64,000 nt of DNA from Thermoflexus sp. (GCA_020724465.1 DYGX01000002.1:296962-360961), one strand, 5' to 3'; shown: positions 52,563-63,540, numbered from the stretch's first letter. Notes: a model not told the origin generated them from the letters alone. Numbers and translations: made by a program.

Positions 52563-53882
52563 CTAGCGCATGAACCCGTCGTAGTTGCGCATCACAAGCT
52601 GCGCTTCCAGCTGCCGCATCGTGTCGATCACGACACCAACCACGATGATCAACCCGGCGCTGCTGATGACCAGCGCGGGGTTCTGGCCGCTGGCTCCCGC
52701 CGGCCCCAGGACGACCCGCTGGACAACCTGCATCAGGCCCGGCAGAACCGCCACTGCGCCCAGGAAGATCGCGCCCACCAGGGTGATCCGGTTGACGATG
52801 CGGTTGATGTATTCCTGGGTGCGCCGGCCTGGGCGAATGCCCGGAATGAACCCGCCGTTCTTCTGAAGATTTTCGACCAGGTTCTGGTTCTGGATCATCA
52901 CGCCCGTGTAGAAGTAGGTGAAACCGACCACAAGCATGAAGTACAGGAACCAGTAGAAGAAGCCCTGCTGGTTGCCAAAGATGTCCTGGATGCGGCGCAC
53001 AGTATCGCCCGAGCCGAAGAAGCCAGCCAGGATCGCCGGGAAAGTGACGATTGACTGCGCGAAGATCAGCGGGATCATGCCCGCAGTATTGACCTTCAGC
53101 GGGATATGGGTCGCGCCGCCGCCGTACATCTTGCGCCCGCGGACACGCTTGCCATACTGCACCGGGATGCGGCGCGTGCCTTCCTGGATGATCACGATCA
53201 CGACTACCGTCAGCACGGTCAGCAGCACGAACGTGACCAGGTTGAAGATGAAGTTGGTTTGCAGAAGCTGGACCAGGTTGGCCGGGACCCGCGCGACGAT
53301 GCCCGCAAAGATGATGATCGAGATGCCGTTGCCGATGCCCTGCTCGGTGATCAGCTCGCCGAGCCAGATGGCGAACATCGTTCCGGCGGTCATTGTGATG
53401 ATCACCGCAAGCGTCGTGAGCAGATCGCTGTTCGCCCCAAAGCCGAAGCCGGGGATGAGCGTGGTCCCCTGAATCTGGCTTTCGAAGATGTTAATCTGGC
53501 CGATGGCCTGCAGCGCCGCCATCGGAATAGCCAGATAATAGGTGTACTGGTTGATCTTCTCGCGCCCGCCCGGCTCTTTGGCGATGGCTTCGAGCCGGGG
53601 GATGATCGGGACGAGGAGCTGCAGGATGATTGACGCGGTGATGTACGGGTACACCCCGTTGGCGATCACGCTGAAATTCGAAACAGCCCCGCCCGACAGC
53701 AGGTTGAGCACGTTCAAGAAGCCGGCCTGATCGCCGCTGAAGAGCTGGTCGAGCGCGTCCCGATCGACACCAGGCACGGTGACATGCGCGGCAAACTGGT
53801 AGATTACCAGAATCATCGCGGTGTAGAGCATTTTCCGCCGGAGATCCGGCAGCCGAAATGCGTTCCGCAGCGCCTCGATCAT
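52563..53882 (-). CDS. secY: Preprotein translocase subunit SecY
   Basis: The channel of the Sec pathway, 439 aa with ten TM helices. It begins EALRNAFRLPDLRRKMLYTA, and has LNLLSGGAVSNFSV, RRIPVQYGKRVRGRKMYGG (the cytoplasmic loop that contacts the ribosome/SecA) and GFIPGIRPGRRTQEYINRI. A 113-base gap separates it from rplO. Confidence 0.98.
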   Translation of the reverse strand: MIEALRNAFRLPDLRRKMLYTAMILVIYQFAAHVTVPGVDRDALDQLFSGDQAGFLNVLNLLSGGAVSNFSVIANGVYPYITASIILQLLVPIIPRLEAIAKEPGGREKINQYTYYLAIPMAALQAIGQINIFESQIQGTTLIPGFGFGANSDLLTTLAVIITMTAGTMFAIWLGELITEQGIGNGISIIIFAGIVARVPANLVQLLQTNFIFNLVTFVLLTVLTVVVIVIIQEGTRRIPVQYGKRVRGRKMYGGGATHIPLKVNTAGMIPLIFAQSIVTFPAILAGFFGSGDTVRRIQDIFGNQQGFFYWFLYFMLVVGFTYFYTGVMIQNQNLVENLQKNGGFIPGIRPGRRTQEYINRIVNRITLVGAIFLGAVAVLPGLMQVVQRVVLGPAGASGQNPALVISSAGLIIVVGVVIDTMRQLEAQLVMRNYDGFMR

Positions 53883-53995
53883 AATTACCTTGTCCTCTTT
53901 GCTCTAGTCTGTCGCTGGCAGCAGGAGCCGGCAGCAGCCGGGGACAGCCGGGCGCGTTGCCCGTGTTGCTCCCCGGCCGCCTCGGCGATGCTGTA

Positions 53996-54529
53996 TCAGT
54001 CGACTGCACTCTCGCCGCGCAGCGCGGCAAGCTGCTCTTTGCGCAGCTTCTTGACGGTGGCACGCGCGCCGGTGATGTCCAGCTCCAGCGTGACGACGCT
54101 GCCACCCGCCGCCGTGATCTTCTCCTGGGCGCTTTTCGAGAAGCGGTGCGCGCTTACCTTGAGCGGGATGTCGAGTTCGCCCCGGCCCAGGATGACCACC
54201 GGGTCGGTAGCTTTGCGAATCAGGCCGCGTGCCGCCAGCGTTTCGGGTGAGATTTCGGCGTTCGCCTCGAAGACGCGCGCCAGATCGTCGAGATTGACTT
54301 CCTGATATTCGATACGGAAGATGTTGGTGAAACCGCGCTTGAAAGGCAGACGGCGCACCAGCGGAAGCTGGCCACCCTCGAAGTAGGGACCCTTGCCACC
54401 CCCTGCGCGCGCGCCCTGACCCTTCGTACCGCGCCCGGCCGTCTTGCCCTGACCGGCGCTGATCCCGCGGCCCACACGCTTGCGTTTCTTGGTCGCACCC
54501 TCGTCGGGACGCAGTTCATGCAGTTTCAT
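53996..54529 (-). CDS. rplO: 50S ribosomal protein L15
   Basis: It begins [22 protein letters not shown] and has the Gly-rich [19 protein letters not shown]. At 177 aa it is longer than the usual ~145 because of an extended C-terminus. It overlaps rpmD by four bases (ATGA). Confidence 0.97.
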   Translation of the reverse strand: MKLHELRPDEGATKKRKRVGRGISAGQGKTAGRGTKGQGARAGGGKGPYFEGGQLPLVRRLPFKRGFTNIFRIEYQEVNLDDLARVFEANAEISPETLAARGLIRKATDPVVILGRGELDIPLKVSAHRFSKSAQEKITAAGGSVVTLELDITGARATVKKLRKEQLAALRGESAVD

Positions 54530-54714
54530 TCGTCGATTTCCTTCACTTCCACCATGTGGATGATCTTGTTGATCATGCCACGGACGGGCGGCGTATCGTC
54601 GTGGATCACCGTTTTGTTCAGGCGGGTGAGACCCAGCGACCGTGCCGTTGCTTTTTGAGACTTTTCGTAGCCAATCGGGCTTTTCACCAGTGTGACTTGC
54701 AGTTTCTTAGCCAT
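54526..54714 (-). CDS. rpmD: 50S ribosomal protein L30
   Basis: It is 62 aa: [25 protein letters not shown], the compact L30 fold. It overlaps both rpsE (8 bases) and rplO (4 bases). Confidence 0.97.
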   Translation of the reverse strand: MAKKLQVTLVKSPIGYEKSQKATARSLGLTRLNKTVIHDDTPPVRGMINKIIHMVEVKEIDE

Positions 54715-55255
54715 TGCGCCTGCCCTCGCGCTTCCAGAATGGTACGACTTCGGGCGCGTCCTTGCCGCGCATCCGCGCCAGTTCTTCCGGATCGCGCAGC
54801 TTCTTGAGCGCCTCGAAAGTCGCGTGTGCCACGTTCAGCGTGTTGGCGCTGCCCTGGCTCTTGGTCAGGATATCGCGGATGCCTGCCGCCTCGAGCACCG
54901 CACGCACACCGCCGCCGGCGATCACGCCCGTGCCGGGCGAGGCGGGCTTGAGCAGCACGACTGCGCCGCCCCGCTTGCCGGTGATCGCGTGCGGGATGGT
55001 GGTGTCAATGAGCGACACAGATGCCATATTACGCCGGGCGCGTTCAGACGCCTTGCGGATCGAGTCCGGCACACCGCGGGCTTTGCCGATGCCGATCCCG
55101 ACCCGTCCGCGGTTGTCGCCGACGACGACAACGGCGCGGAAGGCGAAACGGCGGCCACCTTTCACAACCTTGGCGACGCGAGTGATGTCAATGACACGCT
55201 CGTCGAGTTCTTCGCGGTCATCATCGCGGCGCAGTCTCGGTTCTCGTCTTCCCAT
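54707..55255 (-). CDS. rpsE: 30S ribosomal protein S5
   Basis: It is 182 aa. After a charged start come [22 protein letters not shown] and the C-terminal [19 protein letters not shown], typical of S5. The N-terminus is slightly extended with Glu and Arg. Confidence 0.98.
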   Translation of the reverse strand: MGRREPRLRRDDDREELDERVIDITRVAKVVKGGRRFAFRAVVVVGDNRGRVGIGIGKARGVPDSIRKASERARRNMASVSLIDTTIPHAITGKRGGAVVLLKPASPGTGVIAGGGVRAVLEAAGIRDILTKSQGSANTLNVAHATFEALKKLRDPEELARMRGKDAPEVVPFWKREGRRNG

Positions 55256-55331
55256 GGTCTTCTCCAGTTACCAGCTTGCCGTCCTGGGCCAGGGCGGCCC
55301 GATGTCCGCCGCTGCCCAGGACAGGTGCGCC

Positions 55332-55694
55332 CTAAAATTCGAGTCCAGCCTCGCGGGCGGCTTCGGCCAGCGCCTTGACACGCCCGTGATAGCGGTAACC
55401 ACCGCGGTCGAAAACGACCTTCTTGATCCCGACTTTCTGCGCGCGCTCGGCGACCAGCGCGCCCACAAGCTTGGCGGCCTCAGACTTGGTTTTGCCTTCG
55501 ATTTTCTCCCGCAGGTCTCGATCAATGGTCGAGGCAGCGGCAAGTGTATGGCCGGCTGTGTCGTCGATCACCTGGGCGTAGATATGCTCCAGGCTGCGGA
55601 AAACGTTCAGACGCGGGCGTTCGGCGGTTCCGGTGATCCGTGCACGCACCCGCGCGTGGCGACGCTTCCGTGCGATTCGGCTTTTTTCACTCAT
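55332..55694 (-). CDS. rplR: 50S ribosomal protein L18
   Basis: It is 120 aa and binds 5S rRNA. Family blocks are [34 protein letters not shown] and [19 protein letters not shown]. It is in standard spc order between rplF and rpsE. Confidence 0.98.
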   Translation of the reverse strand: MSEKSRIARKRRHARVRARITGTAERPRLNVFRSLEHIYAQVIDDTAGHTLAAASTIDRDLREKIEGKTKSEAAKLVGALVAERAQKVGIKKVVFDRGGYRYHGRVKALAEAAREAGLEF

Positions 55695-55719
55695 CGATTC
55701 ACTCTCACGACACTACAGG

Positions 55720-56262
55720 CTATGCCTTACCCGTCTTCCCGGCCTTGCGGCGAATGAACTCGCCCTGATAGCGCACGCCCTTGCCCTTATAGGGTTCCGG
55801 CGGGCGCATCTTGCGGATGTTGGCGGCCAGTTCGCCGACCACCTGCTTGTCAATCCCCCGGATGCGCACGATGCGGCCGCGCTCTTCGACCGCGAACTCG
55901 CAGTTCGCGGGCGGCTCAACGCGGATCGGGTGCGAGTAGCCGAGGTGCATGACCAGCGTCGAGCCGTCCATCTCGGCGCGGTAGCCCACACCTTCGATTT
56001 CCAGCACGCGCTCGAACCCCTGGCTGACACCCGTCACCATGTTGGCGATCAGCGCGCGCGTCATGCCGTGCAGCGCGCGATGCTGGCGGTGATCCGAGGG
56101 ACGGGTGACCGTGATCACGCCGTCTTGCTCGGCGATGTTCATGCTAGGCGGGAACTGGTGGTAAAGTTCGCCTTTAGGCCCCTTGACGGTCACGGCTGTG
56201 CCGTCGATGTTGACTTGCACTTTGTCCGGGATCGGAATCGGTTTTTTTCCAATTCGAGACAC
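55720..56262 (-). CDS. rplF: 50S ribosomal protein L6 (GTG start)
   Basis: It is 180 aa, beginning VSRIGKKPIPIPDKVQVNI. The C-terminal signature PEPYKGKGVRYQGEFIRRK is intact. GTG 56262 is chosen because GGAGG lies 8-10 bases upstream and it matches the family start; the open frame further upstream is not protein-like. Confidence 0.97.
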   Translation of the reverse strand: MSRIGKKPIPIPDKVQVNIDGTAVTVKGPKGELYHQFPPSMNIAEQDGVITVTRPSDHRQHRALHGMTRALIANMVTGVSQGFERVLEIEGVGYRAEMDGSTLVMHLGYSHPIRVEPPANCEFAVEERGRIVRIRGIDKQVVGELAANIRKMRPPEPYKGKGVRYQGEFIRRKAGKTGKA

Positions 56263-56440
56263 GGTCCCTATCCTCCATTGGCTGCCTATGCAAGGCGCCG
56301 GGTGATTAGGTTGGGCCTGGGCGTATCGTGAAGCCTCTGGGCGAAGGCAGAAAACCGCTATGGTCTCCACATCCTCGACCAGTCACTCCACTGCCGCCCG
56401 CTGCGCCCCTAAGGCGTCCGTCGGCACACTGCTCGCTGGA

Positions 56441-56842
56441 TTACCAGACGTAGCAGAGCACCTCGCCACCCACACCCTGACGCCGCGCTTGCTGACCCGT
56501 CATGATCCCCTTGGGCGTGGACAGGATTGCGATGCCCATGCCACTGAGAACCCACGGAATCTCGTTCTTCCCGACGTAGACGCGGCGGCCAGGCTTGCTG
56601 ACGCGCTGCACATTGCTGATGACAGGCCGCCGCTCGCGGCGCTTGCCCCAATACTTGAGTTGAATCTGGATCATCGGCGGGAACTCGTCGCTGACGGTGT
56701 ACCCCTCGATGTACCCTTCTTCTTTCAGAATCTTGGCGATGTCGACCTTGTTCTTCGACGCCGGGATGGCAACCGACGCATGACCGGCCATCAGGGCGTT
56801 GCGAATACGCGTCAACATATCGGCGATGGGATCACTGTGCAT
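56441..56842 (-). CDS. rpsH: 30S ribosomal protein S8
   Basis: It is 133 aa: [21 protein letters not shown] at the start, and [26 protein letters not shown] at the end. In E. coli S8 represses the spc operon. A 178-base gap to rplF downstream has no gene I can see. Confidence 0.98.
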   Translation of the reverse strand: MHSDPIADMLTRIRNALMAGHASVAIPASKNKVDIAKILKEEGYIEGYTVSDEFPPMIQIQLKYWGKRRERRPVISNVQRVSKPGRRVYVGKNEIPWVLSGMGIAILSTPKGIMTGQQARRQGVGGEVLCYVW

Positions 56843-56860
56843 CTTGAGACTCCCAGACCA

Positions 56861-57067
56861 TTACCAGCTCGACTTCACCACACCCGGGATCTTGCCCTCC
56901 AGGGCAAGTTCGCGGAAGTGGATCCGGCAAAGCCCAAAACGACGGATGTAGCCGCGCGGGCGGCCGCAGACCTTGCCCGAGTTCGGGTCGACGTACTGGC
57001 AGCGATTGCGCACACGCACCCGGTACTTGCGTCTCTTTTCGCGGGCCACCATTGACTTCTTCGCCAT
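56861..57067 (-). CDS. rpsN: 30S ribosomal protein S14 with altered zinc site
   Basis: It is 68 aa, the short zinc type by length and by [21 protein letters not shown] and [14 protein letters not shown]. The four ligands are unusual. The first pair is Cys23-x10-Cys34 instead of Cys-x2-Cys, because of an insert ([10 protein letters not shown]). The second pair is Cys47-x2-His50 instead of Cys-x2-Cys. Zinc binding by three Cys and one His is still possible. Confidence 0.96.
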   Translation of the reverse strand: MAKKSMVAREKRRKYRVRVRNRCQYVDPNSGKVCGRPRGYIRRFGLCRIHFRELALEGKIPGVVKSSW

Positions 57068-57105
57068 CGGGTCAAACCTTCCTGATTGCTCTTGAGCCGT
57101 ATGTC

Positions 57106-57654
57106 TCAGCGCTGGCGGAACGGCATGCCCAGCAGATGGAGCAGGCGGCGTCCCTCTTCGTCGGTCTGTGCGCTGGTCACGATGGTGATCTCCATGCCGC
57201 GCACCTTGTCGATCTTGTCGTACTCGATTTCCGGGAACAGCAGCTGCTCGCGCAAGCCCAGTGTGTAGTTGCCGCGCCCGTCGAACGAGTCCGGGCTGAC
57301 CCCGCTAAAGTCACGAGTGCGGGGCAGGGCGATGTTCATCAGGCGGTCGAGCAGCGACCACATCCGCTCGCCACGGAGATCGACTTTGACGCCAATGGCG
57401 CGCCCTTCGCGCAGTTTGAAGGCCGCGATGCTCTTGCGCGCCTTGGTGATGATGGGCTGCTGTCCCGTAATGCGGCGGAGATCTTCCACCGCACCATCAA
57501 GCGCTTTCGCGTTGTCCAGTGCCTCGCCCACGCCAATATTGACGACCACTTTCTTCAAGCGCGGGACTTGCATCACGCTGGAATAGCCGAATTCTTCCAT
57601 CAGCGCTGGGACCACTTCGTTGCGGTACTTTTCCAGCAAGCGATTCTGTGCCAT
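57106..57654 (-). CDS. rplE: 50S ribosomal protein L5
   Basis: It is 182 aa: [53 protein letters not shown]. It binds 5S rRNA and sits in the usual place between rplX and rpsN. Confidence 0.98.
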   Translation of the reverse strand: MAQNRLLEKYRNEVVPALMEEFGYSSVMQVPRLKKVVVNIGVGEALDNAKALDGAVEDLRRITGQQPIITKARKSIAAFKLREGRAIGVKVDLRGERMWSLLDRLMNIALPRTRDFSGVSPDSFDGRGNYTLGLREQLLFPEIEYDKIDKVRGMEITIVTSAQTDEEGRRLLHLLGMPFRQR

Positions 57655-57682
57655 GTGTCCTAAACCTCACTCCGCGCGCGGG

Positions 57683-58006
57683 TCATTCGATATCCTGGCC
57701 GCACTTGCGGCACACGCGGACCTTGCGGCCATCTTCGTTCACCCGGTAGCCGACGCGCGTGCGGGCCTCGCACTGCGGGCAGACCAGCATCACGTTTGAG
57801 AGGTGGATCGGCGCCTCGAACTCGATGATGCCGGGCTGAACCTGCTGGCGGCCCGCTTGAACGGGGCGCTGGTGCTTCTTGACGATGTTGACCCGCTCGA
57901 CAACCACGCGGTCCTTTTTGGGAATGACACGCAGCACCTCGCCGCGCGTCCCTCTGTCCTTGCCGGCGATCACCTCGACGGTGTCGCCCTTTTTGATCCG
58001 TTGCAT
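57683..58006 (-). CDS. rplX: 50S ribosomal protein L24, zinc-ribbon form
   Basis: It is 107 aa. A KOW motif starts the protein (KKGDTVEVIAGKDRGTRGEVLRV). The C-terminus carries two Cys pairs (CPQC and CRKC), the zinc-ribbon version known from several phyla but lacking in E. coli. Confidence 0.97.
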   Translation of the reverse strand: MQRIKKGDTVEVIAGKDRGTRGEVLRVIPKKDRVVVERVNIVKKHQRPVQAGRQQVQPGIIEFEAPIHLSNVMLVCPQCEARTRVGYRVNEDGRKVRVCRKCGQDIE

Positions 58007-58041
58007 GCCTATTTCACTCCCATCTCAAGCTGGCCAGGGCG

Positions 58042-58413
58042 CTACAGCGTTTCGGGAGCCAGCGAGACGATCTTCATGAAACCCTTCTCGCGCAGCTCGC
58101 GTGCCACCGGGCCGAAGATGCGGGTGCCGCGCGGGTCTTTGGTGTCGCCCTGGAGAATGACGGCGGCGTTGTCGTCGAACTTGATGTACGACCCATCCCC
58201 GCGCCGGTACTCCTTGGCCGTACGCACGATGACCGCGCGGACAATTTCGCTCTTCTTCACCGACCCCTGCGGCGACGCGGACTTCACCGTCCCGATCACG
58301 ATGTCGCCCACGGTTGCGGTCTTGCGCTTCGAGCCACCCATGATGCGAATGACCAGGATCTCGCGGGCGCCGGTGTTGTCGGCAACCTTCAAGCGCGATT
58401 CGTTTTGAATCAT
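58042..58413 (-). CDS. rplN: 50S ribosomal protein L14
   Basis: It is 123 aa: [22 protein letters not shown] at the start and [26 protein letters not shown] near the end, both nearly invariant. Confidence 0.98.
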   Translation of the reverse strand: MIQNESRLKVADNTGAREILVIRIMGGSKRKTATVGDIVIGTVKSASPQGSVKKSEIVRAVIVRTAKEYRRGDGSYIKFDDNAAVILQGDTKDPRGTRIFGPVARELREKGFMKIVSLAPETL

Positions 58414-58443
58414 CTCTAACGCCTCACTCCGGGACTGGTCCGG

Positions 58444-58746
58444 TTATGCCTCTTCGACTTCGGGTAATTCAGTGGCCGGAGTCTCAGTAGCCGCTGTTTC
58501 TGGGGTTTCCAGGACAGCCTCGACAACCCACCGCTTGGTCTTGCTGATTGGGCGGCTCTCGACGATGCGAACCAGGGCGCCGACCGGGATGGCATTGGTT
58601 TCGTCGTGCGCCTTGTACTTCTTCGACGTCCTGACCACTTTCTTGTACAACGGATGGCGCTTGGTGGTCTCCACTTCGACCACAACCGTCTTCTCCATCG
58701 CGTTGCGAATGACACGGCCCTCGAGCCGGCGCCGGTTATTTGTCAT
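58444..58746 (-). CDS. rpsQ: 30S ribosomal protein S17
   Basis: It is 100 aa. RRRLEGRVIRNAMEKTVVVEVE and VGALVRIVESRPISKTKRW are typical; a Thr/Glu/Ala-rich tail of ~20 residues is extra. It overlaps rpmC by 11 bases. Confidence 0.97.
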   Translation of the reverse strand: MTNNRRRLEGRVIRNAMEKTVVVEVETTKRHPLYKKVVRTSKKYKAHDETNAIPVGALVRIVESRPISKTKRWVVEAVLETPETAATETPATELPEVEEA

Positions 58747-58966
58747 TGCGTTCCTCCTGAACGATCTGCGCGGCCAGTTCGCGCTCGCGCTGAATGGTCA
58801 GGTAGCGCGCCACATCCTTCTTCAACTGGCGGATGCGCGTGTAATCCTCGAGCTGGCCGGATTCCCACTGGAAACGCAGGTTGAACAGCTCTTCCTTCGC
58901 ATCATGGATCGCTTTGGCCAGCTCCGCGTCGGTCATGCTGCGGATTTCATTGGATCTCCGGGCCAT
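58736..58966 (-). CDS. rpmC: 50S ribosomal protein L29
   Basis: It is 76 aa with MTDAELAKAIHDAKEELFNLRFQ. ATG 58966 overlaps the rplP stop by one base (TGATG), a reinitiation arrangement; a GTG one codon upstream is also open. Confidence 0.97.
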   Translation of the reverse strand: MARRSNEIRSMTDAELAKAIHDAKEELFNLRFQWESGQLEDYTRIRQLKKDVARYLTIQRERELAAQIVQEERNDK

Positions 58967-59400
58967 CACGCCATCTCCTCGCCTGAGATCGGATCGATCC
59001 GCTTGACGAAGCGCGCGGAAATCGGCAGCTTGAAGGCGGCCAGGCGCAGCGCTTCGCGGGCGATCTCCTCATCCGTCCCGGCCATCTCGAACAAGATCAA
59101 GCCAGGGCGCACCACGGCCACGTAGTGATCGACCGAACCCTTACCTTTACCCATGCGGCTCTCAGCCGAGCGCTTGGTGACGGGCTTGTCTGGAAACACG
59201 CGGATCCAGACGCGCCCACGGCGCTTGATGTGACGCATGATCGCGCGGCGGGCCGACTCGATCTGGCGGCTGGTGATCCACGCGGGTTCCAGGGCCTGCA
59301 GGCCATAATCCCCAAACTGGACCACGTTGCCGCGCTGGGCCTTACCTTTCATGCGCCCGCGGAACTGCTTGCGGTATTTCACCCGCTTTGGCATTAACAT
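58966..59400 (-). CDS. rplP: 50S ribosomal protein L16
   Basis: It is 144 aa: [19 protein letters not shown] (compare E. coli MLQPKRTKFRK), and the conserved [15 protein letters not shown] and MGKGKGS blocks. GAGGAG lies ~10 bases before the ATG. Confidence 0.98.
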   Translation of the reverse strand: MLMPKRVKYRKQFRGRMKGKAQRGNVVQFGDYGLQALEPAWITSRQIESARRAIMRHIKRRGRVWIRVFPDKPVTKRSAESRMGKGKGSVDHYVAVVRPGLILFEMAGTDEEIAREALRLAAFKLPISARFVKRIDPISGEEMA

Positions 59401-59484
59401 GGATCGTTCACTCCTCGTAAGTCAGAACGTTTTTTCCTGGCAGGCTGCCGGGCCTGGCCGCCCAGGCGGCCAGGTTCGTTCTGC

Positions 59485-60159
59485 TTATTGGCTCACATAG
59501 ACATCCGACGGTTCGGGGGCCCGGGTTTCCTCTTCCAGCTTCTCGCCCTTGTAGATCCAGACCTTGACCCCGATACGTCCAAAGGTCGTCAGCGCTTCGG
59601 CGGTGCCGTAGTCGATGATCGAGCGCAGAGTATGGCGCGGGACCCGGCCTTCCATCTGCCACTCGCGGCGGGCCATTTCGGCCCCGGCCAAGCGGCCGCT
59701 GACCTGGATCTTGATGCCTTTGGCCCCCTGGCGCATGGCCTGCCCGACCGCGCGCTTCATCGCGCGGCTGTGGCCGATGCGGCGCTCAAGCTGGCTGGCG
59801 ATGTTCATGGCGACCAGCTTGGCGTCCAGGTCGGGCTTCTCGATCTCCTCGACCTCGACCTTCACCTTCTTGCCGGTGATCTCTTCCAGGCCCTGGCGCA
59901 GCTTCTTGACACTTTCGCCCTTGCGCCCGATCACGATCCCGGGCTTGGCCGTGAAGAGCGTGACCTGGACCTGATTCGGATAGCGCTCGATCTCGACGCC
60001 GCTGATCCCTGCGCGTTCCGCTTCCTGTTCCACATAGCGGCGGATCCGGAAATCCTCGTGGAGCAGGTTGGTGTAGCGGTCGCCTTCCGCGTACCAGCGC
60101 GCAGACCAGTCGCGGTTGATCTTCAGACGGAAACCGACTGGGTGGACTTTTCGACCCAT
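59485..60159 (-). CDS. rpsC: 30S ribosomal protein S3
   Basis: It is 224 aa with [17 protein letters not shown], the KH domain [17 protein letters not shown], and [14 protein letters not shown] near the end. Its ATG directly abuts the rplV stop. Confidence 0.98.
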   Translation of the reverse strand: MGRKVHPVGFRLKINRDWSARWYAEGDRYTNLLHEDFRIRRYVEQEAERAGISGVEIERYPNQVQVTLFTAKPGIVIGRKGESVKKLRQGLEEITGKKVKVEVEEIEKPDLDAKLVAMNIASQLERRIGHSRAMKRAVGQAMRQGAKGIKIQVSGRLAGAEMARREWQMEGRVPRHTLRSIIDYGTAEALTTFGRIGVKVWIYKGEKLEEETRAPEPSDVYVSQ

Positions 60160-60507
60160 TTATGCTTTCTCCTCCTCACGCTCGCTCAGGACCAGCGTGA
60201 GATGTGTCGAACGCTTGACACGCGGCTTGTAGCGACCACGCGCGCCCGCCTTGACCCGCTTCAGGCTCGGGCCTTCGTTGGCCATGAGCGTCTTGATATA
60301 CAGGTCCTGGCGGTTCAGCTCGAAATTCATCTCGGCGTTCGCAATTGCCGACTCGACCAGCTTGGACAGGAAGCGCGCGCCTTTATGCGGCATGAACCGC
60401 AGCACGGTCAGCGCCTGGTCCGCGTCCATCTCGCGCACCTGATCACACACCAGGCGCATCTTCTGGGCCGAGATCGGCAGGTAGCGAGCGGTAGCACGAA
60501 CATCCAT
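60160..60507 (-). CDS. rplV: 50S ribosomal protein L22
   Basis: It is 115 aa: RYLPISAQKMRLVCDQVR and the exit-tunnel hairpin KRVKAGARGRYKPRVKRSTH. Confidence 0.98.
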   Translation of the reverse strand: MDVRATARYLPISAQKMRLVCDQVREMDADQALTVLRFMPHKGARFLSKLVESAIANAEMNFELNRQDLYIKTLMANEGPSLKRVKAGARGRYKPRVKRSTHLTLVLSEREEEKA

Positions 60508-60538
60508 GGTAACTCATCCTTACTCCGTCTCGGCGTGC

Positions 60539-60811
60539 TTACTTCTTCTTCTTTTCGGCCATGTGCCCACGATAGGTGCGCGTGGGCGCGAACTCGCCGA
60601 GTCTGTGCCCTACCATGTTTTCGGTGATGTAGATCGGCACATGGCGGCGCCCGTCGTGAACCGCGATGGTGAAGCCGACCATCTGCGGGAAGATGGTTGA
60701 GGCACGGCTCCAGGTGCGGATCACCTTCTTATCGCCACGCTCGCGCATGGCTTCGATCTTCTTCATCAGCTTGGGCGAAACGTACGGCCCCTTTTTCAGT
60801 GAACGCGACAT
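60539..60811 (-). CDS. rpsS: 30S ribosomal protein S19
   Basis: It is 90 aa: [40 protein letters not shown] and [16 protein letters not shown]. Confidence 0.98.
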   Translation of the reverse strand: MSRSLKKGPYVSPKLMKKIEAMRERGDKKVIRTWSRASTIFPQMVGFTIAVHDGRRHVPIYITENMVGHRLGEFAPTRTYRGHMAEKKKK

Positions 60812-60829
60812 GCTAGCCTCCGATTACCA

Positions 60830-61663
60830 CTAACGACGCTTTCCGCGACGCCGCACGATGAACGGGTCCGTGCGCTTGTTATGCCGCGTTTTCTTGCCCA
60901 ACGCTGGCTTGCCCCAGGGCGTCTTCGGGCCGGGCATGCCGATCGGCGAACGGCCCTCGCCCCCGCCGTGCGGGTGGCTGTTGGGGTCCATCGCGGAGCC
61001 GCGGACGGTCGGGCGCCAGCCGAGCCAGCGCTTCCGTCCAGCCTTGCCCAGCTTGATATTGCCATGATCGGTGTTGCCCACCTGGCCCAGCGTGGCCTGG
61101 CAGTTCTCGTGGATCCGGCGCACTTCGCCGCTGGGCAGCCGGAGCTGTGCGTAGGTTCCTTCTTTCGCCAACAACTGCGCCGAGGTGCCCGCCGCCCGCG
61201 CGAGCTGACCACCACGCCCAGGATATAGCTCCACGTTGTGCACCAGCGAGCCAACCGGGATCGCCTTGATCGGCAGGGTGTTGCCCACGCGGATCTCGAC
61301 ATCCGGCCCGCTCATGACAGTGTCCCCGACCTGGAGACCGAGCGGGGCGATGATGTAGCGTTTCTCGCCGTCGGCGTAAACCAGCAGCGCAATGCGCGCC
61401 GAGCGGTTGGGATCGTACTCAATCGAGGCGACCCGTGCCGCGATGCCGTGCTTGTCGCGGCGGAAATCGATCACGCGGTAACGGCGCTTGTGCCCGCCGC
61501 CGCGATGGCGCACGGTCACGCGCCCGCTGTGGTTGCGGCCCGCACGGCGGCGCTTGTTTTCGACCAGACTCTTCGTCGGCGTCGTGCGCGTGATCTCTTC
61601 GAAACTGGCGCCCGTCATATCCCGGCGACCGGGAGAGGTGGGCTTATACTTCTTGAGTGCCAT
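60830..61663 (-). CDS. rplB: 50S ribosomal protein L2
   Basis: It is 277 aa: [43 protein letters not shown] and the C-terminal [21 protein letters not shown], which includes the His needed for peptidyl transfer. Confidence 0.98.
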   Translation of the reverse strand: MALKKYKPTSPGRRDMTGASFEEITRTTPTKSLVENKRRRAGRNHSGRVTVRHRGGGHKRRYRVIDFRRDKHGIAARVASIEYDPNRSARIALLVYADGEKRYIIAPLGLQVGDTVMSGPDVEIRVGNTLPIKAIPVGSLVHNVELYPGRGGQLARAAGTSAQLLAKEGTYAQLRLPSGEVRRIHENCQATLGQVGNTDHGNIKLGKAGRKRWLGWRPTVRGSAMDPNSHPHGGGEGRSPIGMPGPKTPWGKPALGKKTRHNKRTDPFIVRRRGKRR

Positions 61664-61749
61664 CGTTCTACCTCAAACCTGTGTGGCGTCTGGCGGTCAT
61701 TAGCCCCGTGAGGTGCGGATATCTGACCCGCCTGCGCCTTTCCTCGGAC

Positions 61750-62052
61750 TTAGACGTTAAACAGCGTGATCTCCTGGCCCGGCGCCAGCGTGACAACCGC
61801 TTTCTTCCAGGCCTTCGAGCGCACGTAGAATTTGCGGCCCCGGCGCCCGCGTTTGGGCGGCATGACCATGGTGTTGACCTTAACCACACTCACGTCGAAA
61901 ATGCGCTCGACAGCGTCTTTGACCTGTAGCTTGTTGGCACGCATATCGACTTCGAAAACGTACTGGTTGGCCGCATCGACCATCTCGTGCGTCTTCTCGG
62001 TGATCACGGGCCGGCGGATGACATCGTATACGTGCAGCGCACCTTTACCCAT
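61750..62052 (-). CDS. rplW: 50S ribosomal protein L23
   Basis: It is 100 aa: VIRRPVITEKTHEMVDAANQYVFEV and RGRRGRKFYVRSKAWKKAVV. It lies at the tunnel exit, where nascent-chain factors dock. Confidence 0.98.
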   Translation of the reverse strand: MGKGALHVYDVIRRPVITEKTHEMVDAANQYVFEVDMRANKLQVKDAVERIFDVSVVKVNTMVMPPKRGRRGRKFYVRSKAWKKAVVTLAPGQEITLFNV

Positions 62053-62066
62053 CGCGTCTTACTCCT

Positions 62067-62702
62067 CTAGCGCTCGTCCGACTGGCCCAGAAAGGACTCG
62101 ATCACCGACAGCGCCGCCTGCGGGATGATCACGCGGTCGTGCGACAGCAGGTCGCGAATGTTCAGGTACGACGCGCGCAGGGTGCGTGCATTCGGCAGAT
62201 TGCGCACGCTCTTTTCCAACGCTTCGTCGCGCTCCGCGACCAGAATCAGCGCGCTTTGCTCACCGACCAGCCGGTCCAGCAGCGCCTTCATGTCACGCGT
62301 TTTGGGACCGTCGACAGAGAAGCGGTCGACGACCAGAATCTGGTCGTCGGCTGCCAGCGCCGACAGCGCGCAGCGCAGTGCCTGGCGGCGCATCTTGCGC
62401 GGCATGCGCTTGGTATAATCGCGCGGCTGCGGCCCGTGCGCCACACCCCCACCGACGAAGATCGGGGCATTGCGCGAGCCGTGGCGGGCGCGACCGGTAC
62501 CCTTCTGGCGGTACCACTTCGCCTTGGTGCGGTTGACTTCGCCGCGCGTCTTGGTCTTGTGCGTTCCCAGGCGGGCGTTAGCCATCTGGCGGACGTAGGC
62601 CTGGTGCATCAAGCCAGGGTTGACTTCCACCTCGAAAATGTCGGCGGGCAGCTCGACCGTGCCGATCTGGTCCCCTGCCATGTTGTGAACAGGTACTTGC
62701 AT
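62067..62702 (-). CDS. rplD: 50S ribosomal protein L4
   Basis: It is 211 aa with the tunnel loop [27 protein letters not shown] and [16 protein letters not shown]. In E. coli L4 represses the S10 operon. Confidence 0.98.
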   Translation of the reverse strand: MQVPVHNMAGDQIGTVELPADIFEVEVNPGLMHQAYVRQMANARLGTHKTKTRGEVNRTKAKWYRQKGTGRARHGSRNAPIFVGGGVAHGPQPRDYTKRMPRKMRRQALRCALSALAADDQILVVDRFSVDGPKTRDMKALLDRLVGEQSALILVAERDEALEKSVRNLPNARTLRASYLNIRDLLSHDRVIIPQAALSVIESFLGQSDER

Positions 62703-62726
62703 GATTCCGAACTCCTCCGATGCGGC

Positions 62727-63386
62727 TTAGCGCTCGCGGCGATTTTTGCGCGACTCTTTGATCAGCAGAATGCCGCCCTTGCTGCCGGGAACCGAGCCGC
62801 GAACGGCCAGCAGATTCTTGTCCGCATCCACCACGACGACTTCCAGATTCTGGACGGTCACCCGTTCGCCACCCATGCGGCCGGCCATACGCGTGCCTTT
62901 CAGCACGCGGCCGGGGGTCGAGGTCGAGCCGATCGAACCCGGCGCGCGCTCACGGTCGGACTGGCCGTGGGTCTTCTTCTGGCGGTTGAAGTTGTGGCGC
63001 TTGACCGTGCCGGCGAAACCGCGCCCCTTCGAAGTCCCGATCACGTCGATCCGGTCGCCCGTCTCGAAGACATCCGCCGTCAGCCGCTGCCCCTCTTCCA
63101 CATCGACCTCTTTCACGCGGAACTCGCGCAGATAGCGGAGATCGGGCAGATCGAGGTTGCCGCGCTTGAGGTGGCCGCGCTTTGGCTTGGTCAGCCGCGA
63201 AGAACCGTTACGCTTGGGCGGCAGTTCCTCGAAGCCGAGCTGCACAGCGGCGTAGCCGTCTTTTTCTTCCGTGCGAATCTGAGTGACGTAGCATGGCCCA
63301 GCCTGGATGACGGTCACCGGAATGGCCTGTCCGTCTTCGCTGAAGATCTGGGTCATGCCCACCTTTTTACCAATGATCCCCTTCAT
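62727..63386 (-). CDS. rplC: 50S ribosomal protein L3
   Basis: It is 219 aa: [26 protein letters not shown] and the block [27 protein letters not shown] 63386, with TTGGAGG upstream, is the family start; the longer frame is discarded. The 154-base gap to rpsJ holds no gene I can see. Confidence 0.98.
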   Translation of the reverse strand: MKGIIGKKVGMTQIFSEDGQAIPVTVIQAGPCYVTQIRTEEKDGYAAVQLGFEELPPKRNGSSRLTKPKRGHLKRGNLDLPDLRYLREFRVKEVDVEEGQRLTADVFETGDRIDVIGTSKGRGFAGTVKRHNFNRQKKTHGQSDRERAPGSIGSTSTPGRVLKGTRMAGRMGGERVTVQNLEVVVVDADKNLLAVRGSVPGSKGGILLIKESRKNRRER

Positions 63387-63540
63387 GCTGCCTCCAAGGG
63401 ACTGTGTGGGGGAGGGGAGTTCCCTCCAGGCCACGCATCATCCCTGCCTCGCTAGTCTAGTCTTGCCAAGGAGTAGGGTCGCTTCCTTTGCATCTGCTGA
63501 TTCGACCTGCAGGCCGTCTCAGCATCCACGGCCAGAGCGA

